From Ensifer sesbaniae (GTDB lineage Bacteria; Pseudomonadota; Alphaproteobacteria; Rhizobiales; Rhizobiaceae), in the NCBI RefSeq assembly GCF_013283665.1, contig NZ_JABEKU010000001.1:3231137-3295136 (forward strand): a DNA stretch of 64,000 bases, read 5' to 3'. This document shows, one piece after another, positions 1-8,622 of this stretch (positions are counted from its first letter, which is position 1; each line of letters starts with the position of its first letter). The notes under the pieces were generated by a model. That model did no database searches. It was not told where the DNA came from and worked only from the letters and a program-made list of their open reading frames with translations. Position numbers and translations under genes: made by a program.

Positions 1-1
1 A

Positions 2-29
2 ACGGCCGCCGCGGGTTGCGACGGCCGCC
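2..29 (-). terminator. possible terminator of the aldehyde dehydrogenase operon
   Basis: On the minus strand GGCCGTCGC and GCGGCGGCC form a 9-bp stem (one T-G pair) around a short loop, about 25 bases after the stop codon of the aldehyde dehydrogenase. The window ends before any T-run could be seen, so this is only a probable transcription end. Confidence 0.4.
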
Positions 30-52
30 TTTCAAGGGGCGTTATGCCTTGC

Positions 53-1486
53 TCAGGTGGCGTCCGGAACGTGGATGGTCTTCACTTCGAGGAAGTCCTC
101 GAGCCCGAAGATACCGCCTTCGCGGCCATTGCCCGACTGCTTGTAGCCACCGAACGGGCTGCCATAACGGTGCGGCCCGCCGTTGATGTGCACCATGCCG
201 GCGCGCAGGCGCGCGGCGACGCGCTCCGCGCGCTTCGGGTCGCCCGTCTGCACATAGGCAGCAAGACCGTAGTTGGTGTCGTTGGCGATCGCGATCGCTT
301 CCTCCTCGGTGTCGAAGGGAATGATCGCAAGCACCGGACCGAAAACCTCTTCGCGAGCGATGCGCATGTCGTTGTTGACGTCGGCAAAAATCGTCGGCTT
401 GACGAAGTAACCGGTCTCGAAGCCTTCGGGCTTGCCGGCACCGCCGACGAGAAGACGCGCACCTTCGGCGATACCCGCCTCGATCAGCGCCTGCACCCGG
501 CCGAACTGGATATGGCTGACGAGCGGGCCGATATGGCTGCCTTCCTTGGTCGGATCGCCCACCTTCGCCTCTTTGCCGACGCGCTTGGCGATCTCGACCA
601 CCTTGTCGTAGACGCTGCGCTCCACCAGCATGCGGGTCGGGGCATCGCAGGACTGGCCGGAATTGTTGAAGCATTCCAGCACGCTGCCGGTGACGCGATC
701 TTCGAGATCGGCATCGGCAAAGACGATGTTCGGCGACTTGCCGCCAAGCTCGAGCGTCACGCGCTTGACGGTCTCGGCCGCATCCTTGCTGACGGCGATG
801 CCGGCGCGGGTCGAGCCGGTGAACGACATCATGTCGATGTCGGGATGCTTCGACAGTGCGGCACCGGCATGGATGCCGTCGCCATTGACGAGGTTGAAGA
901 CACCGGCCGGGAAGCCCGCCTCATGCACCATCTCCGCATAGAGCATGGCGTTCAGCGGCGTGAATTCGCTCGGCTTCAGGATGCAGGTCGAGCCGGTCGC
1001 CAGCGCCGGCACCACCTTCAGGGCGATCTGGTTGATCGGCCAGTTCCAGGGTGTGATCAGCCCGCAGACACCGATCGGCTCGCGCAGGATCACGTCGCCG
1101 TTCGGCAGCCGGTCGCGGGTCTTCAGACGCTTCAGCGCGTCGATGAAGCCCTGGAGGTGACCGACGCCGACATCGGCCTGCTGCTCGCGGGTCATAGTCT
1201 TCGGCGCACCGAGTTCCATGGTGATCGTGTCGACCATCTCGTCGTAGCGGCGCTTGTAGACGGCGAGCAGTTTTTCGAGCAGCGCCAGCCGCTCCTCGAC
1301 GCTTGTTTGGCTATAGGCTGCAAAGGCCTTCTTGGCGGCGGCTACCGCGCGATCGATATCCTCGGCGGTGCCCATCGAGATCACCGCAACAGGCTTTTCA
1401 GTCGCGGGGTTCAAGACCTCCAGGTCGTTGGCAACGACCGGATCCACCCAGGCGCCGTTGATGTAGAACTTGCGTTTGTCGAGCAT
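53..1486 (-). CDS. NAD(P)-dependent aldehyde dehydrogenase
   Basis: Full-length 477-aa aldehyde dehydrogenase, a cytoplasmic enzyme that oxidises an aldehyde to the acid. It has the cofactor-fold segment ITPWNWP, the general base in LELGGKSP (about E246) and the catalytic cysteine in NNSGQSCDAP (about C280). I start it at the ATG at 1486, which follows GGAAGGAGGA at good spacing; an upstream in-frame start would add 14 unlikely residues. It is the last gene of a minus-strand operon with a polyamine-type ABC transporter and an MBL-fold hydrolase, so a substrate such as an aminoaldehyde released during amine breakdown is inferred. The exact substrate cannot be read from sequence. Confidence 0.9.
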   Translation of the reverse strand: MLDKRKFYINGAWVDPVVANDLEVLNPATEKPVAVISMGTAEDIDRAVAAAKKAFAAYSQTSVEERLALLEKLLAVYKRRYDEMVDTITMELGAPKTMTREQQADVGVGHLQGFIDALKRLKTRDRLPNGDVILREPIGVCGLITPWNWPINQIALKVVPALATGSTCILKPSEFTPLNAMLYAEMVHEAGFPAGVFNLVNGDGIHAGAALSKHPDIDMMSFTGSTRAGIAVSKDAAETVKRVTLELGGKSPNIVFADADLEDRVTGSVLECFNNSGQSCDAPTRMLVERSVYDKVVEIAKRVGKEAKVGDPTKEGSHIGPLVSHIQFGRVQALIEAGIAEGARLLVGGAGKPEGFETGYFVKPTIFADVNNDMRIAREEVFGPVLAIIPFDTEEEAIAIANDTNYGLAAYVQTGDPKRAERVAARLRAGMVHINGGPHRYGSPFGGYKQSGNGREGGIFGLEDFLEVKTIHVPDAT

Positions 1487-1502
1487 TCGCTCCTCCTTCC
1501 CG

Positions 1503-2249
1503 TCAGTTTGTCTTTTGTTTTTCAGCAAGCCAGTCGCGGATCAGCGCTCTGTAGCGCTCGCCGGAAAAGCTCGGAAAATGTCCGCCGTGAACGATACGTG
1601 CGGGGATCGTAAGCAGGCGTTCCATCGACGCCAGATAGTCGCCGGCATTGGAATGATAGGTGTCCTCGATCAGCGGCCCATCGTAGAGGATATCGCCGGA
1701 GAACAGGATACCGGTCTTCGCCTCGAAAAGCGCAATACCGCCGGGCGAATGGCCGGGCGTGTGGATGACCTCGAAGACCCGGTCGCCGAGATCGATGTGG
1801 TCGCCATCTTCCAAGAGCCGCGTCGCCGGCGCCGCCTTTACCGCATAGGTGGTGGAAGCATAGGGTTCGGGCGGCAGCGCGTCGAAGATCTCGTCGGCGA
1901 CATAGGGATCGGCGAGCGTATTCTTGCGCGTCGGGTGCGCCAGAAGATCCGCCTCGGCAGCATGCACACAGCGGCAGTCGAATTCGTGATGGCAGCCGAT
2001 GTGATCGAAATGGGTGTGACTGGCGACGGCGGTCAGGGCACGCTCGGTGACGAGCGGCACCCATTCTCTGAGCGACACGACGCCCATGCCGCTATCGACG
2101 AGCATGTCGCGGTCGCGGCCGCGCACATGCCAGATGTTGCAGCGATAGAATTCCTGGATATAGGGCTCGTCGATGGCGGTGACATCGTCGTCGAGCCGTC
2201 TCACCCGGTACCAGTCCTGAGGGGCAATTCTCCGCATCGCGCTACGCAT
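1503..2249 (-). CDS. MBL-fold metallo-hydrolase
   Basis: A 248-aa metallo-beta-lactamase-fold hydrolase. The metal-binding signature HTHFDH lies at about residues 78-83, a second histidine motif HTPGHS at about 163-168, and the aspartate in FSGDILYDG at about 185. These are the ligands of a dinuclear metal site. The start overlaps the end of the ATP-binding gene by 8 bases and the stop lies 16 bases before the aldehyde dehydrogenase start, so the three are probably co-transcribed. The family covers thioesterases, lactonases and glyoxalase II-like enzymes. Its place in an uptake/oxidation operon suggests hydrolysis of a pathway intermediate. An internal ATG at 2237 is an alternative start. Confidence 0.85.
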   Translation of the reverse strand: MRSAMRRIAPQDWYRVRRLDDDVTAIDEPYIQEFYRCNIWHVRGRDRDMLVDSGMGVVSLREWVPLVTERALTAVASHTHFDHIGCHHEFDCRCVHAAEADLLAHPTRKNTLADPYVADEIFDALPPEPYASTTYAVKAAPATRLLEDGDHIDLGDRVFEVIHTPGHSPGGIALFEAKTGILFSGDILYDGPLIEDTYHSNAGDYLASMERLLTIPARIVHGGHFPSFSGERYRALIRDWLAEKQKTN

Positions 2250-3339
2250 GTCCTGTGGCGGGCAAGGCTACGACGTCGGCGGCGCGCACGGCAAGCGGCA
2301 CGATCTCACCCTCGCGCACGCTTGCCGATTGCGGCAGATGAGCGACTAGGGCTCGGGTATCCGTGGCGCATGGCTGCAGATGGCAGCGATAATGCGTGCC
2401 GAAGAAGGCGCTGCCCGCAACGCGCGCTTCGCCGAGCGTCACGGTCGGCCCTTCCGCCCGATCGTCAGCGCGGAAATGCTCCGGACGGATGGTGAGCGTG
2501 ATGCGGTCGCCGGCCTTCGGCGCGGATGCAGTGAAATTATCAGCCGGAAGCGCCAGGCTGCCGAGCGCGGTTTCGACCTTGGCGGAACTCGCATCCGCCG
2601 CCGCGACGCGCCCCGAAACGAAATTGACCTCGCCCATGAATCCCGCCGAAAACAGCGAGCGCGGCCGCATGTAGATCTGCGACGGCGGACCGAAATCCTC
2701 GATCCGCCCCTGGTTCATCACCACGATGCGGTCGGCGATCGCCATCGCCTCTTCCTGGTCGTGAGTGACGTGCACGAAGGTCGTGCCGACGCGCTTCTGG
2801 ATCGCCTTCAGCTCGTCCTGCATCTGGCGGCGGAGTTTCAGGTCCAGCGCGCCGAGCGGCTCGTCGAGAAGCAGCACGTCGGGATCGACGGCAAGCGCGC
2901 GGGCAAGCGCCACGCGCTGGCGCTGACCGCCGGAAAGCTCGTGCGGCCTCTTGCCGGCGGACGCCTTCAGCCCGACGAGATCGAGGAAACCGAGCGCCTT
3001 CTCGTCACGCTCGGCCCTGGCAAGGCCGCGCATCCTGAGCCCGAAGCCGACATTGTCGACGAGGCGCATATGCGGAAACAGCGCATAGTCCTGGAACATC
3101 GTCGTCGTCGGGCGCTTCGACGGAACAACGTAGGTCATGTCCTGCCCGCCGATCGTTACGCGACCGGAAGTCGGCGACAGGAAGCCGCCGAGGATCGAGA
3201 GCAACGTGGTCTTGCCGCAGCCGGAAGGTCCGAGCAGCACGATGAATTCGCCGGCGCGGATATCGAGCGAGACCGCGTCGAGGGCCGTGAAGGCACCGAA
3301 GATCTTGCTGACGGTTTCGATCGAGACGGGAGCGGTCAT
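2242..3339 (-). CDS. ABC transporter ATP-binding protein, PotA-like
   Basis: ATPase subunit (365 aa) of a polyamine-type (PotABCD family) importer. It has Walker A GPSGCGKTT at about residues 37-45, the ABC signature LSGGQRQR near 134, Walker B LLLDEP near 157, and a C-terminal extension of about 120 residues of the TOBE type found in this class. The ATG overlaps the stop of the upstream permease by four bases, so the genes are translationally coupled. Spermidine/putrescine specificity is inferred from family resemblance and from nearby gamma-glutamyl-polyamine-type catabolic genes; related transporters also carry other small cations. Confidence 0.9.
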   Translation of the reverse strand: MTAPVSIETVSKIFGAFTALDAVSLDIRAGEFIVLLGPSGCGKTTLLSILGGFLSPTSGRVTIGGQDMTYVVPSKRPTTTMFQDYALFPHMRLVDNVGFGLRMRGLARAERDEKALGFLDLVGLKASAGKRPHELSGGQRQRVALARALAVDPDVLLLDEPLGALDLKLRRQMQDELKAIQKRVGTTFVHVTHDQEEAMAIADRIVVMNQGRIEDFGPPSQIYMRPRSLFSAGFMGEVNFVSGRVAAADASSAKVETALGSLALPADNFTASAPKAGDRITLTIRPEHFRADDRAEGPTVTLGEARVAGSAFFGTHYRCHLQPCATDTRALVAHLPQSASVREGEIVPLAVRAADVVALPATGHA

Positions 3340-4127
3340 GACTTTTTCGTCCTTCCGAACAGGGAAAGCTCGAGGATGAGCAGCACGGCCACCGAGGCTA
3401 GAAACACCAGCGAGCCGATGGCATTGGTCTTGGGGTTGAGGCCGGAGCGTAGCATGCTCCAGATCTCAACCGGCAGAGTCACGTCGAAGCGCGACAGCAG
3501 GAAGGCGATGATGAACTCGTCCCAGCTGAAGGTGACGGAGAGGAAGAAGGCGGCGAGGATCGAGGGCATCAGCATCGGCGCGGTCACCAGCGCCATCACC
3601 TTGAAATCGCTGGCGCCGAGGTCGCGCGCCGCCCGCTCGATATTGATGTGATGATCGCCCATCGAAGCATAGATGATGGCAAAGCAGAGCGGCAGGTTGA
3701 TCACTACATGGCCGATGCCGACCGTCATCAGCGACAGCGGGATATGGAGCGCGTTCATGAGCGACAGCAGGCCGAGCGCGATGATCAGGTAGCTGACCGT
3801 CATCGGCGCGATCAGCAGTCCCCGCTGCAGCGCCGAGCCCGGCAGCTTGTAGCGCGCCAGCGCATAGGCGGCAAGGAAGCCGAGCAGTACCGAGATGACG
3901 GAGGAGACGAGCGCGACGATGAGCGAATTGCCGAGTGCTGCCATCAGCTTGCGGTCGACGAAGACCGCCTCGTACCATTGCGGCGAGAACCCATTGAAGG
4001 GCGGCACCGGCAGGCGGCCATCCTGGAAGGAGAAGAGCACCAGCACGGCGACCGGCAGGAAGATGAAGGCGTAGACGAGGACGAGGTAGGTCCAGGAGAG
4101 AACGTTTGCGAAGATCCGGCGCAGCAT
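3336..4127 (-). CDS. ABC transporter permease, PotC-like
   Basis: Inner-membrane permease of 263 aa with about six hydrophobic segments. The cytoplasmic EAA-type loop is visible as ERAARDLGASDFKVMALVTAP, where the ATPase docks. The sequence YLIIALGLLSLMNALHIPL is typical of the PotC branch of spermidine/putrescine permeases. It starts two bases after the stop of the other permease and overlaps the ATPase gene by four bases, so it sits inside one tightly packed operon. The substrate is inferred from family only. Confidence 0.9.
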   Translation of the reverse strand: MLRRIFANVLSWTYLVLVYAFIFLPVAVLVLFSFQDGRLPVPPFNGFSPQWYEAVFVDRKLMAALGNSLIVALVSSVISVLLGFLAAYALARYKLPGSALQRGLLIAPMTVSYLIIALGLLSLMNALHIPLSLMTVGIGHVVINLPLCFAIIYASMGDHHINIERAARDLGASDFKVMALVTAPMLMPSILAAFFLSVTFSWDEFIIAFLLSRFDVTLPVEIWSMLRSGLNPKTNAIGSLVFLASVAVLLILELSLFGRTKKS

Positions 4128-4129
4128 CG

Positions 4130-5044
4130 TCAGGCCCTCTCGATCTTCAGCCAGCGGGCGCAGGCCACGTAGGCGAAGGTGACGGCCAGCATCAGCACGA
4201 TCGACAATGCGGCAGCCATCGGGAAATCCGCCCGGCGCCCGAGCTGCAGCATGATGATCTGCGGCAGCACCAGCTCGTTGTTGCCGCCGAGGATCTGTGG
4301 CGTGACGTAGTCGCCAATGCAGAGCACGAAGGTGAGGAAGGCGCCTGTCATGATGCCGGGGAGCGTCAGCGGCAGCACCACGTGCCAGAAGGTCTGGAAG
4401 GCATTGGCGCCGAGATCGGCGGCCGCGCGGCGGTAGTTCGGCGATAGCTGGATCAGGTTGGAATAGATCGTCAGCGTCAAGAGCATGACGAAGAAATGCA
4501 CGAAACCGATAACCGTCGCCGTGCGGGTACTGGCCAGCTCCAGCGGCTCGGAAATCAGCCCGATGCTCATGAACATCTGGTTAATGACGCCGTTCTTCGA
4601 CAAGACCAGCAGCCAGGAATAGGAGCGCACCACATAGGAGGTCCAGAACGGCAGGATCGCCAGGATCAGTGCCAGGCGCTGCAGCCGCTTCGGCACGCGC
4701 TCGGCGATGATCCAGGCCAGCGGATAGGCGAGCAGCACCGAAATCACGGTGACGATCACGGTGATTTCGAGCGAATTGACGAGCCCTTGGAACAACGCGT
4801 TCTCGGAGAAGAAACGCACGTAGTTGTCGAAGTTCCAGATGCGGACGAGATCCCGCCCTTCCCGCTTCCAGAGGCTCATGGCAGCCATGAAGGCAAAAGG
4901 CACGACGAAGAAGGCCAAGGTCCACAAAAGCGCCGGCGCGACGAAGCCCCAAGCCTTGCGTCGGTCCGCGTCTTCGAGCGCTGTCGCTGATCTCAAGGTT
5001 CCGGCGTCTGCCATGGCTATCCCGGGCTCAAGGGTTGCGGGCAT
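4130..5044 (-). CDS. ABC transporter permease, PotB-like
   Basis: Inner-membrane permease of 304 aa with a cytoplasmic N-terminal tail of about 35 residues and six predicted membrane spans. The EAA loop reads RRAAADLGANAFQTFWHV. FWTSYVVRSYSWLLVL is characteristic of the PotB branch. The ATG at 5044 follows a GGGGGC stretch; an internal Met ten residues later has a poorer ribosome site. It lies 77 bases downstream of the binding-protein gene and heads the permease pair of the importer. Confidence 0.9.
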   Translation of the reverse strand: MPATLEPGIAMADAGTLRSATALEDADRRKAWGFVAPALLWTLAFFVVPFAFMAAMSLWKREGRDLVRIWNFDNYVRFFSENALFQGLVNSLEITVIVTVISVLLAYPLAWIIAERVPKRLQRLALILAILPFWTSYVVRSYSWLLVLSKNGVINQMFMSIGLISEPLELASTRTATVIGFVHFFVMLLTLTIYSNLIQLSPNYRRAAADLGANAFQTFWHVVLPLTLPGIMTGAFLTFVLCIGDYVTPQILGGNNELVLPQIIMLQLGRRADFPMAAALSIVLMLAVTFAYVACARWLKIERA

Positions 5045-5121
5045 GATTTGCCCCCGCGCCGCCGCAGCGGCTCACAACGAAGATCAGGCGGGCGCGGCGT
5101 TAATCGCGCCCGCATCCATGA

Positions 5122-6219
5122 TTACTGCTGCAGCATTTCGGTCCAGGCATCCTGGAACTGCTGGTCGAGTTCGGCCGACGGGATCGGGTAAAGCTGCGTC
5201 TTCTTCAGATATTCCGCCTGCTGGTCGAAGCGCAGCGCCGCCTTCTGCTGGTCGGTGAGGTGCTCGTCCGCCCTGGCATTGGCCGGCATCGCCCAGTAGC
5301 AGGAAGAGGTGGCAAGCCGTGCCTGGCCCTCGGGGCTCAGGATGTACTGCACGAATTTCAGCGCCAGGTCCTGCTTGGTCGAATCCTTCATCACGCCGAT
5401 CGACTGCGCCCAGCGTACCGCGCCCTGTTCGGGAATGGTCCAGTCGAGGCTCGGCTTGTCGGCGGAGAGAACGGCGGTGATCCACTCGCCGCCGCCGACG
5501 AGAATGTCGACCTCGCCGGTCGCAAGCGCCGTCTGCGAGGAGACGACGTCGCTCACCTGCTTCGACACGGCGCGCATCGCCGCCAGCTTTTCCTTGATCG
5601 CCGGCATGTCCGCTTCGCTGAGTTCGGCGGTCTTCTTGCCGAGCCCGAGGCCGACGAGACCGATCATCGGCAGGTAATAATCATAGAGCGCGATGCGGCC
5701 CTTGTACTTGTCCGACCAGATGATCGACAGGTCCTGCATGTCCTTCGGGTCGACCTTGGTCTTGTCGTAGGAAATCGTGTTGTAGCCGAACTTCTCGGTG
5801 ACGGCGTAGATCTTGCCGTCCTTGGTGTTGTTCGCCTCCATGCGCACTTCCGGGAAGATGTCGGCGGTCGGCAGCCCATCTGCCGGCATTTCGGCGAGCA
5901 GGTCGAGGTCGATAGCACGATGAACGTCGACGCCATCGATGACGAGCACATCCCAGTCGCCCGGCTGCGATTGGTCGAGGATCGAGAGCCCCGCCCCGGT
6001 GCCCTCATAGACCTTGACGTTCACCTTGACGTCGTTGGCCTTCTCGAATGGTTCCAGCAGTACCGGATCGGTGTGGTCGCACCAGACGAGCGCGTTGAGC
6101 TCTTCCTGGGCAAAAGCCGGCGCGGGCGCTGCGGCCGTCGACAGCGCGGCGATGGCGATGGCCGCCGTGGAGGAGAAAAAACGGCGCAGGCGCGCACCGT
6201 CACGAACTGACTGCATCAT
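5122..6219 (-). CDS. periplasmic polyamine-type substrate-binding protein
   Basis: PotD/PotF-type extracellular binding protein, 365 aa. A signal peptide runs from an arginine-containing N-terminus through a hydrophobic stretch to APAFA, with cleavage expected before QEELN near residue 37. The mature part resembles the family (LVWCDHTDPVLLEPFEKAN, KDMQDLSIIWSDKYKGRIA). I place the start at the ATGATG at 6219/6216 after GAGGG; the longer reading frame would put 21 unsuitable residues in front of the signal peptide. It is the first gene of the operon and is transcribed away from the TetR gene, whose product is the likely regulator. Confidence 0.9.
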   Translation of the reverse strand: MMQSVRDGARLRRFFSSTAAIAIAALSTAAAPAPAFAQEELNALVWCDHTDPVLLEPFEKANDVKVNVKVYEGTGAGLSILDQSQPGDWDVLVIDGVDVHRAIDLDLLAEMPADGLPTADIFPEVRMEANNTKDGKIYAVTEKFGYNTISYDKTKVDPKDMQDLSIIWSDKYKGRIALYDYYLPMIGLVGLGLGKKTAELSEADMPAIKEKLAAMRAVSKQVSDVVSSQTALATGEVDILVGGGEWITAVLSADKPSLDWTIPEQGAVRWAQSIGVMKDSTKQDLALKFVQYILSPEGQARLATSSCYWAMPANARADEHLTDQQKAALRFDQQAEYLKKTQLYPIPSAELDQQFQDAWTEMLQQ

Positions 6220-6271
6220 GCTGTTGCCCTCTTGTTTTGACGCTCGTTCCGGCGTCTTCAAAAAAAGATTG

Positions 6272-6316
6272 AATGAATTCATTTTTTAAGTCAATCTCAA
6301 TTTTGAACCAATTCAT
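6272..6316. promoter_or_regulatory. candidate TetR operators in divergent promoter
   Basis: The 115-base gap between the binding-protein gene and tetR is very AT-rich. It holds the perfect 12-bp palindrome AATGAATTCATT at 6272-6283 and a second AATTCAT-containing element, TGAACCAATTCAT, at 6304-6316. Repeated AATTCAT half-sites between divergent genes fit autoregulated binding by the adjacent TetR protein. This is inference from layout. Confidence 0.45.
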
Positions 6317-6334
6317 AATTCGGGGAAACATCAG

Positions 6335-6952
6335 ATGACGGGACTGCGCGCACGGCAAAAGGCCGATCGGAACCGGCGTATTCTCGACGCCGCCGCCGCG
6401 CTTTTTCGCGAGGTCGGCTATGACAGCGCGCGCATCGAGGACATTGCCGAGCGCGCCGAGATCTCGGTCGGAACCTTCTACAACTACTATGAAAACAAGG
6501 GCGACATCCTGCTCGCCACCGTGTCGATGGAAGTCGAGGAAGTGCTTGCCGCGGGTCGCTCGATCGTCGACAATCCGCCCGCCTCCGTCATGGGCGCGCT
6601 CGATGCGCTGATCGGCGAATATTACGACCACTCGCTCTATTATCTCAGCAAGGAGATGTGGCGCACGGCCATGGCGATCGCCATCCAGCAGCCGGAAAGC
6701 CCGTTCAGCAAACGCTACACCGAACTCGATCGCCGGCTCTGCGAACAGATCTCGACCCTCATCCTCAAGCTGAAGGCCAAAGGAGTCGTCGCCATTGATG
6801 TCGATGTCGAAGCGGTCGGCGAGATGTTCTTCAACAATCTCAACATGATGTTCACTGAGTTCGCCAAGCGCGAGACGATGTCGCTCGACGACCTGAAGGC
6901 GCGCGTTTCCCGTCAGAACCGGCCGCTGGCGACGCTGATCGCCGCACGCTGA
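6335..6952 (+). CDS. TetR/AcrR-family transcriptional regulator
   Basis: A 205-aa regulator. The N-terminal helix-turn-helix (about residues 12-58) includes ILDAAAALFREVGYD and the recognition segment ISVGTFYNYYENKGD, diagnostic of TetR proteins. The C-terminal 140 residues are a ligand-binding helical domain of unknown specificity. The ATG is preceded by GGGGAAA. It is divergent from the polyamine-type transporter operon and probably represses it until an amine or aldehyde ligand appears; that role is inferred from position. Confidence 0.9.
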   Translation: MTGLRARQKADRNRRILDAAAALFREVGYDSARIEDIAERAEISVGTFYNYYENKGDILLATVSMEVEEVLAAGRSIVDNPPASVMGALDALIGEYYDHSLYYLSKEMWRTAMAIAIQQPESPFSKRYTELDRRLCEQISTLILKLKAKGVVAIDVDVEAVGEMFFNNLNMMFTEFAKRETMSLDDLKARVSRQNRPLATLIAAR

Positions 6953-7019
6953 GCCCGCTCGCCTCACGAGAACACGAACCGGAGCGAACCTCGCTCCGCG
7001 GAAAAACAAAGGGAATCGG

Positions 7020-7412
7020 ATGCAAGATCTCGAACAGTCGGTGCTCGCCGCCGCCGACGGGCTGGTTGCCGCCTTTGCGCAGCACGACCGTGTCGCCTAT
7101 TTCTCAGCCTTCGCGCCCAACGCCACCTTCATCTTCCACACACTCAACCGGCCACTCTTGAGCCGGGCGGAATACGAGGCGGAATGGTCGCTTTGGGAGA
7201 AGCGGGATGGTTTTCGCGTGCGCGCCTGCCGGTCGAGCGAGCGGCATGTCCAGGTGATCGGCAATGTCGCAGTCTTCACGCACCGCGTCGACACCGAGCT
7301 GGAGTTCAATGGCAAGCCCGCGACCGCCGACGAGCGGGAAACGATCGTGTTCCAACGGGAATCTTCAGGCGAATGGATTGCCGTGCACGAGCATCTGTCG
7401 CGGCTCGGCTGA
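7020..7412 (+). CDS. NTF2-like / SnoaL-type small protein
   Basis: A 130-aa protein with the cone-shaped NTF2-like pattern. An N-terminal helix (LAAADGLVAAFAQHD) is followed by FAPNATFIFHT and alternating beta strands ending in GEWIAVHEHLS. Proteins of this sort act as small-molecule-binding proteins, isomerases or hydrolases; no specific reaction can be assigned. It lies 67 bases downstream of tetR on the same strand and may be co-transcribed. The start has AAAGGGAA as ribosome site. Confidence 0.75.
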   Translation: MQDLEQSVLAAADGLVAAFAQHDRVAYFSAFAPNATFIFHTLNRPLLSRAEYEAEWSLWEKRDGFRVRACRSSERHVQVIGNVAVFTHRVDTELEFNGKPATADERETIVFQRESSGEWIAVHEHLSRLG

Positions 7413-7425
7413 TAACGGCGGGAGA

Positions 7426-7575
7426 TCAGATGGCGCCAAAGACAATGGCGCTGACAAAGGAAAAGGCGGCAAGGATGGCGATCGCGTGCGGAACTAGGTG
7501 GACAAGCGGCCGGCGCTGAGGTGCGGTTGCATAAAGCGTGTATCGGGACTGGACCATCGGTTTAGCAGCGTTCAT
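7426..7575 (-). CDS. 49-aa single-span membrane protein
   Basis: Small open reading frame. It begins MNAAKPMVQSRYTLYATAPQ, continues with an arginine/histidine-rich linker (RRPLVHLVPH) and ends in one hydrophobic span, AIAILAAFSFVSAIVFGAI. Support comes from a good ribosome site (GGAGAG seven bases before the ATG), a clean basic-then-hydrophobic layout, and its position filling an otherwise empty gap between two genes. It is convergent with the NTF2-like gene, whose stop lies 13 bases away. The C-terminal anchor would leave the basic N-terminus in the cytoplasm. Function unknown. Confidence 0.65.
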   Translation of the reverse strand: MNAAKPMVQSRYTLYATAPQRRPLVHLVPHAIAILAAFSFVSAIVFGAI

Positions 7576-7707
7576 CGCGTCTCTCCGTTCATGCGCGGGC
7601 CAGCGCCCATCGACTGTCTTGTTCTCCTATATTCTCCATTGAGTTTGTAGATATTATTTTCCGCAATTGGCGCAAACCGTAAAAAAATCGGTTCGACACC
7701 GGCGCCT

Positions 7708-8622
7708 TCAATGCCGGTTGCGCTTGCGCTCCTGCAGATGTTTCGACCAGGTCTCGCTGAACCACGGGGTCAACAGCGAAACGTCGGAGGCACGATGCGA
7801 GCGCGTCAGCGCGCTGTCCGTCTCGACGCAGGTCCAGACGGTGAAGGCCGTCAGCTCATGCTTGCCGAAAGTCTGGATCAGCGGAATATCCGCCGCGTCG
7901 CGCCCGCGGGCCACCGCAATGCGCCCCGCCCGCCGCTGGTTGTTCTTGGCGTCGAACGTATGCCACCGGTCACTGAGAAAGACCTCGAACCAGGCGTTGA
8001 AGTCCATCGGCGCCGGATTGTCGCTCTCCGGGATATCGGCCATGTAGCCGTTCACATAGCGCGCCGGCATGTTCATGCAGCGGCAGAAGGTTATCGCCAG
8101 ATGCGCATAGTCGCGGCTGACGCCAAGGCGATCCTCATGGGCTTCGAGCGCCGTTCGCATTGCCTGCGCATAGCCGTAACTGAACACGAGCCGCTCATGC
8201 ACATAGTCGCAAATCGCCTGGACGCGCTGCCAGCCCGGCGGCACGTCGCCAAACAGCCGCCAGGCGAGCGCGCCAAGCCGGTCCGTTTCGCAATAGCGGC
8301 TCGCCGCGAGATAGGGCAGCCACGCTGCCGGCAGATTTTCGACCGGCACCGCCTCGGCCAGCGGATCGGAGGCATCGAGCCTGCCATCGTCCTCGATGAC
8401 TGCATCATAGGACAGCTTGAAGTCGCCTTCAGGCACCGTCATCCGCAGACAATTGTTGCCATGCGGATCAGTGATCTGCTCCATCTTCACCAGCGGTGAA
8501 GACACCGGGCCATGTTCGCGGCGAAGGGTCCGTCGCCGCTCGGGCACTACGGAAAGATAGGTCATCATCGGAGTCGGTTGCGGACAGCGTATGCCGATCT
8601 CATAGCCAAAGCGCACGAACAT
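7708..8622 (-). CDS. transglutaminase-like protein, Cys-to-Ser at active-site position
   Basis: A 304-aa protein of the bacterial transglutaminase-like (cysteine-protease fold) family. It opens with the family's YEIGIRCPQPTPM strand and has the core around residues 150-260. Homologues I know of carry the nucleophile in GVCRDFAHLA; here the codons read GVSRDYAHLA, so the usual cysteine is serine (AGC). Later motifs, PARYVNGYM, FNAWFEVFL and WHTFDAKNN, are intact. The protein may therefore be a binding or regulatory homologue. The start follows GGGAGG. It has no obvious operon partner. Confidence 0.8.
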   Translation of the reverse strand: MFVRFGYEIGIRCPQPTPMMTYLSVVPERRRTLRREHGPVSSPLVKMEQITDPHGNNCLRMTVPEGDFKLSYDAVIEDDGRLDASDPLAEAVPVENLPAAWLPYLAASRYCETDRLGALAWRLFGDVPPGWQRVQAICDYVHERLVFSYGYAQAMRTALEAHEDRLGVSRDYAHLAITFCRCMNMPARYVNGYMADIPESDNPAPMDFNAWFEVFLSDRWHTFDAKNNQRRAGRIAVARGRDAADIPLIQTFGKHELTAFTVWTCVETDSALTRSHRASDVSLLTPWFSETWSKHLQERKRNRH

